The notes beneath the pieces were generated by a model, which searched no databases, was not told the origin of the DNA, and saw only the letters and a list, made by a program, of their open reading frames with translations. A stretch of DNA of 64,000 bases from NCBI GenBank assembly GCA_963920665.1, contig OY987268.1:11844501-11908500 (forward strand). The letters run 5' to 3'. The position numbers were made by a program, and so were the translations under genes. The DNA comes from Straminergon stramineum. Lineage: Eukaryota; Streptophyta; Bryopsida; Hypnales; Calliergonaceae. Shown piece by piece: positions 11,723 to 22,385 of this stretch; position 1 is the stretch's first letter; every line of letters starts with the position of its first letter.

Positions 11723-14700
11723 AGTTTGACATCATCATGTACTGTACGAAGTTAGAGTTGAGAGCTTATCAATGATTTTTTAGCTCTAGGGTTAAGGGAA
11801 ACTCCGACAATAGATCATCAGAAGCCTTCAACCCTTGTGTCCACATCTATTGTTCGATCATACAAGAGCTTAAACTACATTGTAACCCAAATGTGTGCAA
11901 TTCTTACAAACCAAACTTAGATTTGTGCATTCAATACTTCTGCGGGACGGTACATGCTATGAGAGACTTTACAAAGTATGCTTACCCGAAATTATCGTTG
12001 GATCTTTCTTGAGGTCTAGACGACTTTAATGTGGTTGAAGTTAGAACGGACAAGTCCTCCTGTGTCGTGGCAGGAAGAGAATCGGTTGGTTTTCTTAGCT
12101 TTGATTGCAAGTCTTAATTTCATGAATAACTTATGTCATGTTCTACTTACAACCTCAAACTTCATTGGATTAAGGTAAACTACCCCCATTCCAGATTTCC
12201 AGTCCAAATTCCCATTCAGGACATCTAGGAAAACTTCCATTCTAGAGTGTTTGCATTGGAAAACAGAAAGTAAAAATGAAGGAATTAGTTGCTTACTTTA
12301 GGGAGTTGATTGCACAAAATGAGGATAATATCATAATATGTATATTGAATGGGCTAAATTCAATGCTTTAATTACACTCTTATCAATTCACTTTAGGTTA
12401 GCCTCAAATCGATGCAAATCAATTCACTATGACAATAGAAGTTAGTAGTTGGTATTGAGGTCATTATCGACTGGATTTGGGATGTGTTAAGTTAGGCATG
12501 GGTTGGTAGAAGTCCTACAATAGCAATTTTTCTTACTCCAACAAGCATGTCTAATTATATTCTAAATTCAATTGGAGTCAACCCCTCCCAAACAACCTCA
12601 ATGAAAATTATCCTTTATCTGAAGAATGTGAAGGTTGCAACACTTTGTATGGTAGCCAACCCATTTTTGATCACTCCTCATTTTTGCCTTGTAGACTACT
12701 AGATTGCTTTTTTTTACATTCAGGTACTATTGAGTAGTAATTAATTATAGCTCAGTTCCTAGTGTGGTTGTGGCACAATATGATGGACTATAATCTTGAC
12801 TCTCAATATTGCAACCAACCTTTAGTCAATTTGGTAACCAATCCTTGGTTGAAAATATGAAGGCCTATATGACGGTATGACCAATATAGATCAAATAGAA
12901 TCTTGAGCTAAAGAATTCACAGTAATTATATTTTGAAATATAAAATTTGAAAAATTATGAAATCCTTCCAAACTCTGTTTTTGTACATGGGAAAATTTTC
13001 CCACCGAAGAAACCTACACTCTATATATGCATAATTGCTTAAATGGTTGGAAATGGGTCATATGCCTTATATGGATTGAGCAACCAATGACTTTTCTTTT
13101 CTTTACCAAGCTGTAGGAATTGACAAGATATGACAAGCACCATTGCAAAAAACAAGTTGTGTAGAATTGTGAGGAAGCCTAAACATCTACTAAGCTTGTT
13201 ATAACAAATCCAATTTTTTACGAAGCTTCATCTAAAGAAATATCTTAAGTAAATATTGAAGTCTTCAAATGCAAGGTAAAAACTATAAATTCAAGGGACA
13301 TTGGTGAAAAACTCATGGTCATCTTTAGAGATGAGATGATAGAGATGGAAGGATGAGATGATAGAGGCAAGGAAGTAGAAACTTGCATGATTCTAATTTA
13401 TACAGTGCATTTTGAAATAGTTCTATTTTAGAGGCAATACTTATGGGCAAGTTTTTAGTTTGTCATAAACTACATGTTGGACACACATGTATATGAAATT
13501 TATACATATGTGCCCTCTACTTGAGGGTAGAAAAAATAAAGGCTACAAAACTTGCAAGAAGAATACAAGAACGTGTCAAATGGAAACTCGCATGCATGAT
13601 ACAAAGGATTTTATGAAGTTGAAGCAAGAGCAACCTTCCACCCTTATCATCTCATTCTCTAAGGCTGCCTATGGAGATATTGTTAATACAAGGGCTCAAT
13701 TTAAATGTATTAGCATTTATTCTACAAAATCCTTTACACTAAAGAGATAGTCAATTCAAACATACTTGTGACTAAAGAAATATTCCTCTAGTATTACTTC
13801 AACACATCATTGAAGTAATGCATTCCCAATTAGTAAATCCAATATCACAAAAGGACCTATGAAAAGTTTGCTTGAAGATGCCACTTGAAAAAAGCCCTAG
13901 CCTAGATGCTATCAATATTAAGTTATTCAAAGAATATTGAGAGGTTATTGGCCCACATTACATTGATATGTTGCGATATTCAATTCAACAACATAGATTT
14001 TCATTGGGTGTCACTAAAAATAGCATCATGTTTTTGCATAAAAGAATTGATCGTCAATGTCCTACTAGAGAATGGAATCAAAATTTGAACTTCTAGTAGG
14101 AAATCACATTTGGCAAATGAACATCTTGATGCACCATCCACATGTTAAATCCAACTTTACCTTCAAATGTCCAAATGAATTGTAGACAACTTTGGTGGAT
14201 AGTGATTGACAAGGGACGAAAAGGTAGACAAAAGGTGAAAATGTGGACTAATTTGTACAAAAAATTACAAACTAGCTAAAATGTGGTACACATGGATTAT
14301 TTATCATGATAGGATAAAGTCCAATAAATCTCTATATCAATGGACACTCGCAGGACCCCAAGACATCTAGACATTATGCATTTTGATAACCCTAAATTGA
14401 AGGTTTATTACAATTTAAAATATTCATTTCAATTTCAATATACACAAAAAGTCTTATAGTTGAGAATGTAGAGTGCCTTGAAGAATGCTAGTGGTGTAGG
14501 GTAGTCAACATTGTAGCCTAGAAGATACATCTTGGACAACATTCACCTCCAACATGTATGAAACCATTGAATGGGTGAAGCATTCAAAACAAGATTTGGT
14601 GTTCTTTAAATTGGATTTTCATAAGGCTTTTCATAACAATATACGTTCCAATCCATAGAGTATGGGCATTTCTTTGATGGTTTGTCTCTTTTTCATCGAT

Positions 14701-15680
14701 ACAACTACAATATGCTTGAAAGACCGCATTTTACAAGATCTTTTTCCAACCATATTTTTTCCTTCTAATGGATGACATCTTAATTCAACTATCAAAGATT
14801 CAAAGTAGTTGTGTGTGTTTGATAATTAGAATTATTTAATCATTTAGACCTTGAAAAACAACAATTAGAGTTACCTATTGCAATCTTATTCAAAAACTTC
14901 TTTCGTGCAAACTTTTGGTCTAATTATGAATTGGATGAAATTAGGAGCCTATTGATTTTCAAACCATGAACCTCTAAATTGGAAGAGAAACATTTAATAC
15001 AAGTAGGTACTGTAGTGAAGAGTTTTTCCAACATTCTTAAAACTCATTTTGAAATTTAACTACATATCATGAATATGGATCTGAAATTTTTCTACTAGAA
15101 AATTAAATGTAAATTGACCTATTATTTGAACAATGCAAAAACTGAAAACTCTTATTGTGAGGACATGACATCATAGTCAACTCAATTTTAACTTTCATGT
15201 TATGATTCTTTACATCTATTTGTATTGCTGTATTGGCCCTATAAGGTCCTCTAGAAAATCAAGGCAAAGCTTATTAACCATCTCCAAATGAGTATAAACC
15301 ATATTGAACGGACAAATGATGGAAAAGTTGTGAGCAAAAAATCACATGTCCAAGGGCAAGGGGACAAAAAATAGGACAAGTGTTTCTTCACTTTCTTGCA
15401 ATCACCCTACAAGTTTCTTGACTTTCTTCAAATTTGAAATATAATCTTTGCCTAGTGGATAATTTAATTTTCCATCCATTGAAATTATTTTTACAATTTC
15501 ACCTAAAGATAATAACATTAGTGCAAGTTGAAATATTATGGTATTGTAACAAATTCTATGAAAAATAAATTTTTATCATAACAATATTTTTAGGTGACTC
15601 TGATCCCCCACTAATAGGACAAATTAGACAAATCTAGTCCTCAATTTAGAGATAGATCTCATCCTTCCAACCTTCCAAGG
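11723..15680. other. AT-rich intergenic DNA
   Basis: No supported gene in nearly 4 kb. ORFs (for example 13487-13750 and 13906-14088) are short, lysine/asparagine/isoleucine-rich and unrecognised. The stretch near 15334-15406 recurs at 60689-60755, so part of this region is dispersed repeat. Confidence 0.45.
15334..15406. repeat. Dispersed repeat, copy 1
   Basis: It shares a core of more than 40 identical bases (TCCAAGGGCAAGGGGACAAA and onward) with 60689-60755 in the same orientation. The longer relationship fades on both sides. No coding frame is shared. Confidence 0.65.
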
Positions 15681-15816
15681 TTAACCCTTGAATGCCATGA
15701 CAACCAACTAATATCTAATGGATCAGTGTAAAAATGAAGAATGCACCTATTGGTCCAAAAGTGAGATCAAATCAGTGACCACCTTACTCATGAGGGTTGT
15801 GTTCCTTCCCAGGTTA
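15681..15816. mobile_element. Short TTAA-bounded segment
   Basis: Begins TTAACCCTTGAATGCC at 15681, a terminus that recurs inverted at 17282-17299 (GGCATTCAAGGGTTAA). It ends at a weaker CCCAGGTTAA near 15813-15816. It may be a small element or one end of a larger one now split by the insertion starting at 15829. Confidence 0.35.
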
Positions 15817-15828
15817 ATCCATAAACAT

Positions 15829-16918
15829 CATTAGATGAAATTTGAGGGCTCCAAGAGCCCGCAAGTTATCTTGAGTTCCCAAGCTATGGGAACTTGCCAC
15901 AATAACAGTATGACGTGGTAAAATCATTGTCACGTCAGAAAATAATATATTTTTTAGTTTTAAAAAATATATTCAAGTTTTTTTTTCAAAATTTTTTTTT
16001 AGTTTTAAAAATTATTTTCAAGAATTTTAAAATTTCTTTTTTTTTTATATTCAATTTTAAGTTTATCAGTAGGATGATTGCAAGAAACACCTATCCTATT
16101 TTGTGTCACACAGTGTGTGCTGATTAGTTTTTTGCCTATAACTTATGTGTTTTGGCTCCAAATGACTCAAGATTTGTAGGAAAGGTACTCATGACTATCA
16201 TATACCTTCCCTAATTTTTTCATAATTTCCAAAAATAATTTACTATCCAAAAATAGACCCCAATTCAATGTCACAATTGCCAATTTGGAGGTTTTTAGTA
16301 CTATTTAGAACCCAAAAAACCATATTTTGAGCTGAAATTTGGATTGAGATGGTCTTCTAGTAGACTTGTAGCTTTCTAGGAGAGGAATTTTAAAAATAGT
16401 TAATTTTTTGTGGTGTGGAAGTCTACAAAGTGAGCTTCTTTCTGCTTGCATTTTGTAACATATAAAATATTGTTTTGGTGGGTTTTTTGGTGAATGACCA
16501 TCTCCATAGGGTTGTTGCAAATGGCCACTTCTTATTTTGTGTATTTATTTATTTTTACTCCTTTTCCTTAATTAAAACATCAAGGTATGTATTTTCTTGA
16601 GACTAAGCACTTTTCTAGTTCTCCTACTTAGAGAATTTTTCTATGCAATTCCTTCCATAGGTACCTTCATCTTAAAGGTATATACATTAATCATATTTTA
16701 AAAATTTTTTAAAAATTAATTTTCTAATTTTAAAGTACTCCCAAAAAAATCTGCAAAACTCTTCAGAAATTTTTTGGGAAAAAAAATTTAATTTAATTTT
16801 TCCAAAAATTTGGAAATTCAACCCATTATGGGCTAGTTCCCAATTTCAGGCAACACAGGGAACAATGCAGGGAACAACCTTAAAACGGGCTCTTGGAGCC
16901 TTCAAATGTCCCCTAATG
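15829..16918. mobile_element. 1.09-kb TIR element, CATTAG family
   Basis: About 32-bp terminal inverted repeats: the left end runs CATTAGATGAAATTTGAGGG then CTCCAAGAGCCCG, and the right end is its near-perfect reverse complement, ending CCCTAATG at 16918. The inside is AT-rich with no transposase. A 312-bp relative with the same ends and an inner GTTCCC/GGGAAC palindrome sits at 24090-24401. No clear target duplication is visible. Confidence 0.65.
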
Positions 16919-16959
16919 CAACATAGACGATTAGTGTTTGATGGATGATAGAGTATCTT

Positions 16960-17376
16960 TCTCTATGGGATAGAAAAACAACTATTTGTCCTCAAAATTT
17001 TTTGTGGAACAGAGAGATCTTCTACAATAGTTTGACCTCCAATGTGTATTTTTTATTTTTTTATGTAGATTAACCCCTAAACGCCGAGGTGAACATTTTT
17101 CGTCCAATGATTGACAAGGAATTCTCTTGTATAGGACAAAAATGCAACTATTCATCTTTGGAATTAGGGGTGAAAAGAGATGATCTTCAACAATAGTTTG
17201 ACTCCCAATGATTATTTTTTATTTTTTTAAAGTAGATGATGTCACACAATTCCAAAATGCCTGATTTCCACGGTCACCAGCCTGGCATTCAAGGGTTAAT
17301 GTAGATGATGTCACACGGTTCCAGAAGGGATGATTTCCACGGTCACCAGTCCGTCCCTTGTCTCCTTGAGGGTTAA
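16960..17376. repeat. Tandemly duplicated TTAA-ended units
   Basis: A unit of roughly 165 bp (landmarks ACAATAGTTTGACNTCCAATG and TTTTTTATTTTTTTA) occurs at 16975-17069 and 17140-17240. A second unit of about 70 bp beginning GTAGATGATGTCACAC occurs at 17232 and 17301. The boundaries carry TTAACCCCTAAACGCC (17070), GGCATTCAAGGGTTAA (to 17299) and GAGGGTTAA (to 17376), so 17070-17299 is a plausible 230-bp TTAA-ended MITE with a neighbouring duplicated end. Confidence 0.5.
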
Positions 17377-18339
17377 GGTCTAAAACAGGTGCACCCACCG
17401 TATGTTGCCCAAGATGCAAGTTGGGTCGAGTGGGGGCACCCTTTACACGCTGCAACTCAAAAGCTTCAAACTAGCACATGCATGCCGAACAGTGATATGC
17501 CGCAACTTGTCAGAGTACCGCAACAGTGCAGGTTTGCAATATTCTGTTTTCTATGTTACCCGTTGCGGCACCACAGTCGCAGGCGGGCTGTCCCAAGAGC
17601 AATCCAGTGGCTCCAAAGTTTCCCAGTACTGACGGCAACACTTCCTAGTAATTGAAACACTTAAGTCCTAGTAATTGCACCAAACAACAAAATTAGCAAA
17701 CAACTGCACGGTCGACATCGATCGATCAACGTCGAGATCCACTCTCCCACAGCCAAACAATCCACAGCGAACTGATACCATCCAAAGGTCCGAAACAGGC
17801 CTACTCAGACAACATCATCCACGCTAGCAAAACGATCTCCTTGCTACCGATAACTTAATGATTGGAATTAGAATTCATAATGTTACTTCGATTCCACGGG
17901 ATGCTGTTTCCAGGCCCTGGTTAGTGAGGAGTGGGAAGCTTCCGGTGGCGTTCGGCGCGTGCAAGTGGCGAGGGGCATCTTCCTGTGCTCACCGCGGTTG
18001 CGCACTAGCGAGAATTGCGGGCGCTGGTCCTCGCGATATTATTATTCTAGCTCGTCGTGCGCCGGTATCCTAGACGGTGGCTTATCGCCGGGGGCATCCT
18101 GGACCGCTGCGGTGACGTGGCTCCTGGGGGTCAGTTTTGCCTGGTCCGCTGGCTGGCGGACGCACTGCAGAAAGAAAGGGGGAAAGACCAATACCGGTAC
18201 TGGACCTCGTTGGACTCGTGTTTCGGTATTGATGGCCGAGCTACTGTAGTGGCCACAAGTGGTGTGCTTGGAGCCTTGGACGGAATGCTGGCCCTGCAAG
18301 CCTCTGGTGGGAAAAGGAAGACCTGTAGTCGCTTTTGGT
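17377..18339. other. GC-richer intergenic DNA, no recognised gene
   Basis: Composition is clearly less AT-rich than in the flanks and several overlapping ORFs of 70-147 codons occur on both strands, as expected where stop codons are rare. None shows a known motif, and none is favoured over its overlapping rivals. Confidence 0.4.
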
Positions 18340-18935
18340 GCAGGCTGGTACGAATCAAACGGAAGTCCACTTGGGCTAAATTAGATCCCACACCGAAGGA
18401 AGGAAAGTGCCTTGGGATGCCGGTAAGAATCAAGATTCCATTGGAACCTGAGGCAGACCGCAACAATGAAAGACAGGGAAATAAATTCTGTCCTTTTTGA
18501 TGCTAGCATGGATCAAGAGTCCCTTGGTTCAAAGTTCCAAACAGGCAGCTCAAATTGAATCCCCTGTGCGAGAAATGTACAAACGGGGCAGATGGTTACT
18601 CACCAATTGTGGGAACATGCATGTACCCACTGTGAACATTTTTCACACCAGGTCCTTAATTTGAGCTGCCTGTGCCACACCAAAGAAAAGAATAAAATTT
18701 CAGTCCATTTCGACTTTTTGAGTCCATATGTTCAAGCTCCACACCAAAGAAAGGGAAAAAAAAATTCAGTCCCTGCAGATGCTGGTATGAATAAGAGTCC
18801 GTTTGTTCAAGACCCCACCCCAAAAGGAAGGAAGAACTTTAAAAATCCATACCAAAAGGTGGAAAACTCCAGTCCGATTTGGCGTTGGTGTGATTAAAGA
18901 TCCCATTTGTTCACGGTCCGACACCAAAGTCCACA
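18340..18935. repeat. Decayed short-period tandem array
   Basis: A diverged unit of about 70-90 bp recurs five or six times, with landmarks CACACCAAAG, AGTCC, GATGCTGGTATGAAT and AAGAGTCC followed by TTGTTCAAG. Copies are recognisable near 18345, 18410, 18490, 18690, 18770 and 18870. The frame changes between copies, so it is non-coding. Confidence 0.5.
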
Positions 18936-19998
18936 GGAGAGAGTAGGTCCTCTAGGCCTCTCAAGCCCCTAGCGGAAGGTTGGTTCTGGGGGATTGGGCC
19001 AAATTCTTTGACCATCAGATATTGGATTCAGAAGAAATCTATTCCTTATAATCGTATCAGTTAAATAAAAGAGATGGACAACATGCCCTACGGATCCTGT
19101 ACATCATGCCATGAGTTGGAAACGCACAATAACATTAAAAATGCACAGCAAGCCACATTGGCTTTATTGATTAATATTGGTACAGATTCCGAACAATGGA
19201 GTTGAATTTAACAGACTAATTTCGCAACTCTATTGATCAAGTCTGTCACGTAAGCAGGCGAGCGGAGTTAATGAAACCTAGTTAAGAGCTAAACATCGCA
19301 ACTTTCCACCTTCTAACGCCTGTTACCACAGGAAGCAACAAAAGTGGGCCAACAGTTGTACCGTACTTAGTCTAAAGTCCTTATGTCCGTAGCCCTGCAT
19401 TAGCAACTTACGAGGCTCCCTATCAGAGAATTGCATAAAGATCTTCCACAACTGAATTGATCACTTTGTTCCATTTGGATCCTCTCAAGCCCTAATTTAT
19501 GATATATAAGTAAATTTATTATCGATATTTAATTAAATCAGAGCTCAGAATGCAGCGGGGTAGGGGTAGACCTAATTGCAAATCCATTCTCCCCTACTAT
19601 ACCAGGCACACACACACATTAGAAACCACTTGGCCAGATACGAAGATAAACTCCCAAGAGAATTGCGAATAGGGCAGCAGCAGTGAACGAATACCCACCC
19701 ACCCAAACCAGAAAACGAGAGTAAAATTAGTTGACAAGTCAAATTGATGATGATCAAGGAACAAGGAAGTGAAGGAACAAGTTCAGCAAGGAGTTTAATT
19801 AGGCTAGCAACTGAAGGCCACACAACCCTAGGTTGGAAGATTCATAACTTGGTCAGTTGTCGGTAACGACACCAAATTACGCGGCCATGGTTGGAATTGA
19901 TCAATTTTCCCAGAGAAAACCTTAACCCGACCCCAGTTGCATCCCCTTCCTATGCTGCGAATCCCAATGAATTTGATGGTGCCCGCTTGGATCCGTGA
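18936..19998. other. 3' flank of the LOB-domain gene
   Basis: Contains the downstream side of the minus-strand LOB gene, probably including its 3' untranslated region. No other gene is supported. The 19572-19823 frame is short and unrecognised. Confidence 0.4.
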
Positions 19999-20583
19999 TC
20001 AACTAATAGGCGACCAGTAACTACGATCCTTGGATTCTGACGTGGCCACGGTGCTACTAGGAGAAGGCGCTCCGGGAGTATACGCCTCCGACTTAGCAGC
20101 GGCCGGCGGCGGCGGCGGCGGTTGCTTACTGGGCCGGCTACCACTCTCTGGTGACGCAGCCGCGGTCGCGTCGTCAGCTGCGGCGGCGGCTGTTGCCGCA
20201 GACGTGGGGTCGTGTTGCCGGTAGCGTGTGATTTCCTGTCGGACCGCATTGAGCTCGGCTTGGAGCGCTTGCGCTTGCTGCTGCAGCGCGGAGATGGCGC
20301 CCATGCATCCGTAGACGGGGTCGCGGATGCGCGCGTTCGCCTCATACACCAGGCTACTAGCGGCGTCCGCGCGCTGATTCTCCGGAACCTCCATCAACAT
20401 CTTGGACACATTGCTGGCGCCGAAGATTTTGTGCACGCACGCGAATTTCTGAGGCTCGTGAGGGGAGAAGTAGGGCGAGAACGGGCATTCCTGAGCGCAG
20501 CGCCGGCGAAGCAGCTTGCAAGCTGCGCAAGGCGTGGAGCCTTGCCCTGACCCTGGCCCGGGCCCTTGGCTGCCCCCCAGCAT
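19999..20583 (-). CDS. LBD: LOB-domain (LBD/ASL) transcription factor, class I
   Basis: An intronless 194-aa protein. LBD proteins are plant-specific nuclear DNA-binding factors that act in organ boundaries and growth. The LOB domain spans about residues 17-117. Its zinc-binding block CX2CX6CX3C uses Cys19, 22, 29 and 33, the GAS block (FACVHKIFGASNVSKML) covers 47-63, a DPVYG motif is at 88-92, and a leucine-zipper-like coiled coil follows, which defines class I. The C-terminus is low complexity: alanine runs, a proline run and serine-rich sequence ending DRSYWSPIS. The ATG at 20583 gives a normal N-terminus shortly before the first Cys. The gene is much more GC-rich than its flanks, so many opposite-strand frames are open by chance. 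No intron interrupts the domain, whereas many flowering-plant LBD genes have one. Which LBD subgroup it belongs to cannot be said without a tree. Confidence 0.95.
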   Translation of the reverse strand: MLGGSQGPGPGSGQGSTPCAACKLLRRRCAQECPFSPYFSPHEPQKFACVHKIFGASNVSKMLMEVPENQRADAASSLVYEANARIRDPVYGCMGAISALQQQAQALQAELNAVRQEITRYRQHDPTSAATAAAAADDATAAASPESGSRPSKQPPPPPPAAAKSEAYTPGAPSPSSTVATSESKDRSYWSPIS

Positions 20584-22385
20584 CTTTTCACCGACGCCCT
20601 CCTCTTTGCAGCATCAAAAACCTTTCTTCCTTGCCGAATTCGCAACGCTCACCACAAGACGCAATCACCTACCTGCACAGACTACGAACAGAATTGCCCT
20701 GACCACCACCGTGAATGGTCTGATCAGCCAACAATAATATTACCTGCTCACATCACCACAAAACAATTCCAAGGCTCTCACCGCCACCAGTCCCGACGAT
20801 CACCCTCGTTCGCCGTCCCCAAAATAACCGTCGAATTCCATACCCGCCGATGTCAACAAGAATCACTTGCAAAACCACGCACCCACGCACCCATTCGCCC
20901 CCTCAACACACCCCAACAATCACAAAACTAATCCGCAACGCCGCAATTCTTAGCAGATTGATTCTCATCTAGATAGTTGGTTGCTCCTCAAAACCCAAGG
21001 AAAAAACCCTCCAGAGTGGGATTGCAAATGAGGTGAGCCACGGATAGAGTCCCGTATCTCACTAACAAATCTCACTCGACATCCGAGGAAGTCGCCACTG
21101 AAAGCCCTACCCCAATTGCCAGAAGAGAGAGCAGGGGTGAGAAGGGGGGAAACGAAGTGAAGGAGTAGAACAAAGATTGACAACAATAGCAACCGGGGCT
21201 CAAGAGCGGATACGAAGCGTGTGCAATAATGGAACAAGGCCCAACAGACTGACTGTTAACGAGGGTTTTGTCAACAGCGAGGGGGTGAAAATGGCAAGGT
21301 TCCAGCGCTATTGGGGGGGTTGACCCGGTACCCGCGCTGTGAGGCAGGTCAGCGAAGATACCTTGCCTTCCACGACTTGCGCGGCCCACTCACACGTTCT
21401 CGGGAACCCGCCCCGCCAGCTCACCTACCTCCAGTGGCTTCTTTGCTGCGAACACAAGCCTGAAAACCGAGTAACTTAGAAAACACGAACCTAGAAGTCG
21501 ATCGAGACACAAAACAGCATCCCATGTTTAGAAACTAGTGGAGGTACTGATCTAATGTAAAGAAACTGTCTAATATGTAGAGGTAGTGCTTCTGACGTAG
21601 AAGCCTAAGGTTGAAACACTAGAAGCAAATCTAGAAAGTAGAAACACTAGTAACTGTTAGAATGTAGAATCGGAACCCTCCCCCGCAGTATACTTACTCA
21701 GGTTTTCCTAGATGTCTCCTATTCAAGATCTCTCCTGCAGAGACATCTTGCAGTGGAGGTTCCCGATTCTACATCTGTCCCATTAGGAACACGAGAAGCA
21801 GCATCCGATGTCAGTCCAGTCCAGTTCAGTTCATTCCATTCCTCCCTAGACTGGATCCCTTTCCTCTGGGATTTGCTGATACCAGGACTGATTCGAAGTT
21901 AACTTAGTAGACTCTTTGGCCGGTCTGCTCCGATCGAGGTAGCTCCGTATTAGTGAATGGCAGAGGTTGCGACAGCCCGCCAGGGTTTGTTTTGAACTCT
22001 GGCGCATGCACTTGATTTCAACTCTGTCTCGAGCGTGATTAAGTTAGTTAATTTCTTCGTCGTCGAAGATCAATGGATGTCACCACGCTCATGTGACAGT
22101 TGTGACAGGGGCAAGTTTATTATACTATATATTGTTGCTTTTACACTTTGGTGGACACTAGGCGTGTTCAGTGCTTCTGAATTTGCGACTGACTGGTGCA
22201 TGCATGAATTGTCGTTGATATCCAACTACTGTAGTGCTTGGGTGATGGGTGTAATTCAGTGTAAACCTGATCACAGTCGGTCTTGGTTCATTAGGGCATC
22301 GTCCATGCACACGGAAGAGCGGTCTGGCAAAAATATTACTGCGTTAGGTAGTTGCTTTTGATTGATGTGGAATTAGAACTTAATC
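20584..22385. promoter_or_regulatory. Upstream region of the LOB gene
   Basis: Holds the promoter and leader of the minus-strand LOB gene. Frames opening just upstream of its start on the minus strand lack an ATG. The hairpin at 21662-21774 lies here, next to scattered GTAGAA(A/G) strings (21540-21670). No protein gene is supported; the 22035-22361 frame is unrecognised. Confidence 0.4.
21662..21774. repeat. 113-nt imperfect hairpin
   Basis: Outer arms ATGTAGAATCGG and CCGATTCTACAT pair perfectly. GGAACCCTCC then pairs with GGAGGTTCCC with one bulge, and inner arms AGATGTCTC and GAGACATCT close a loop of about 20 nt. The length and stepped pairing resemble a microRNA precursor, but a decayed MITE is equally possible. 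Confidence 0.5.

Noticed and set aside
19950..20645. Several frames on both strands over the LOB gene
   Set aside because: They are open only because the gene is GC-rich and repetitive; the frame at 19999-20583 carries the full LOB domain. The upstream frame opening at 20645 has no ATG.
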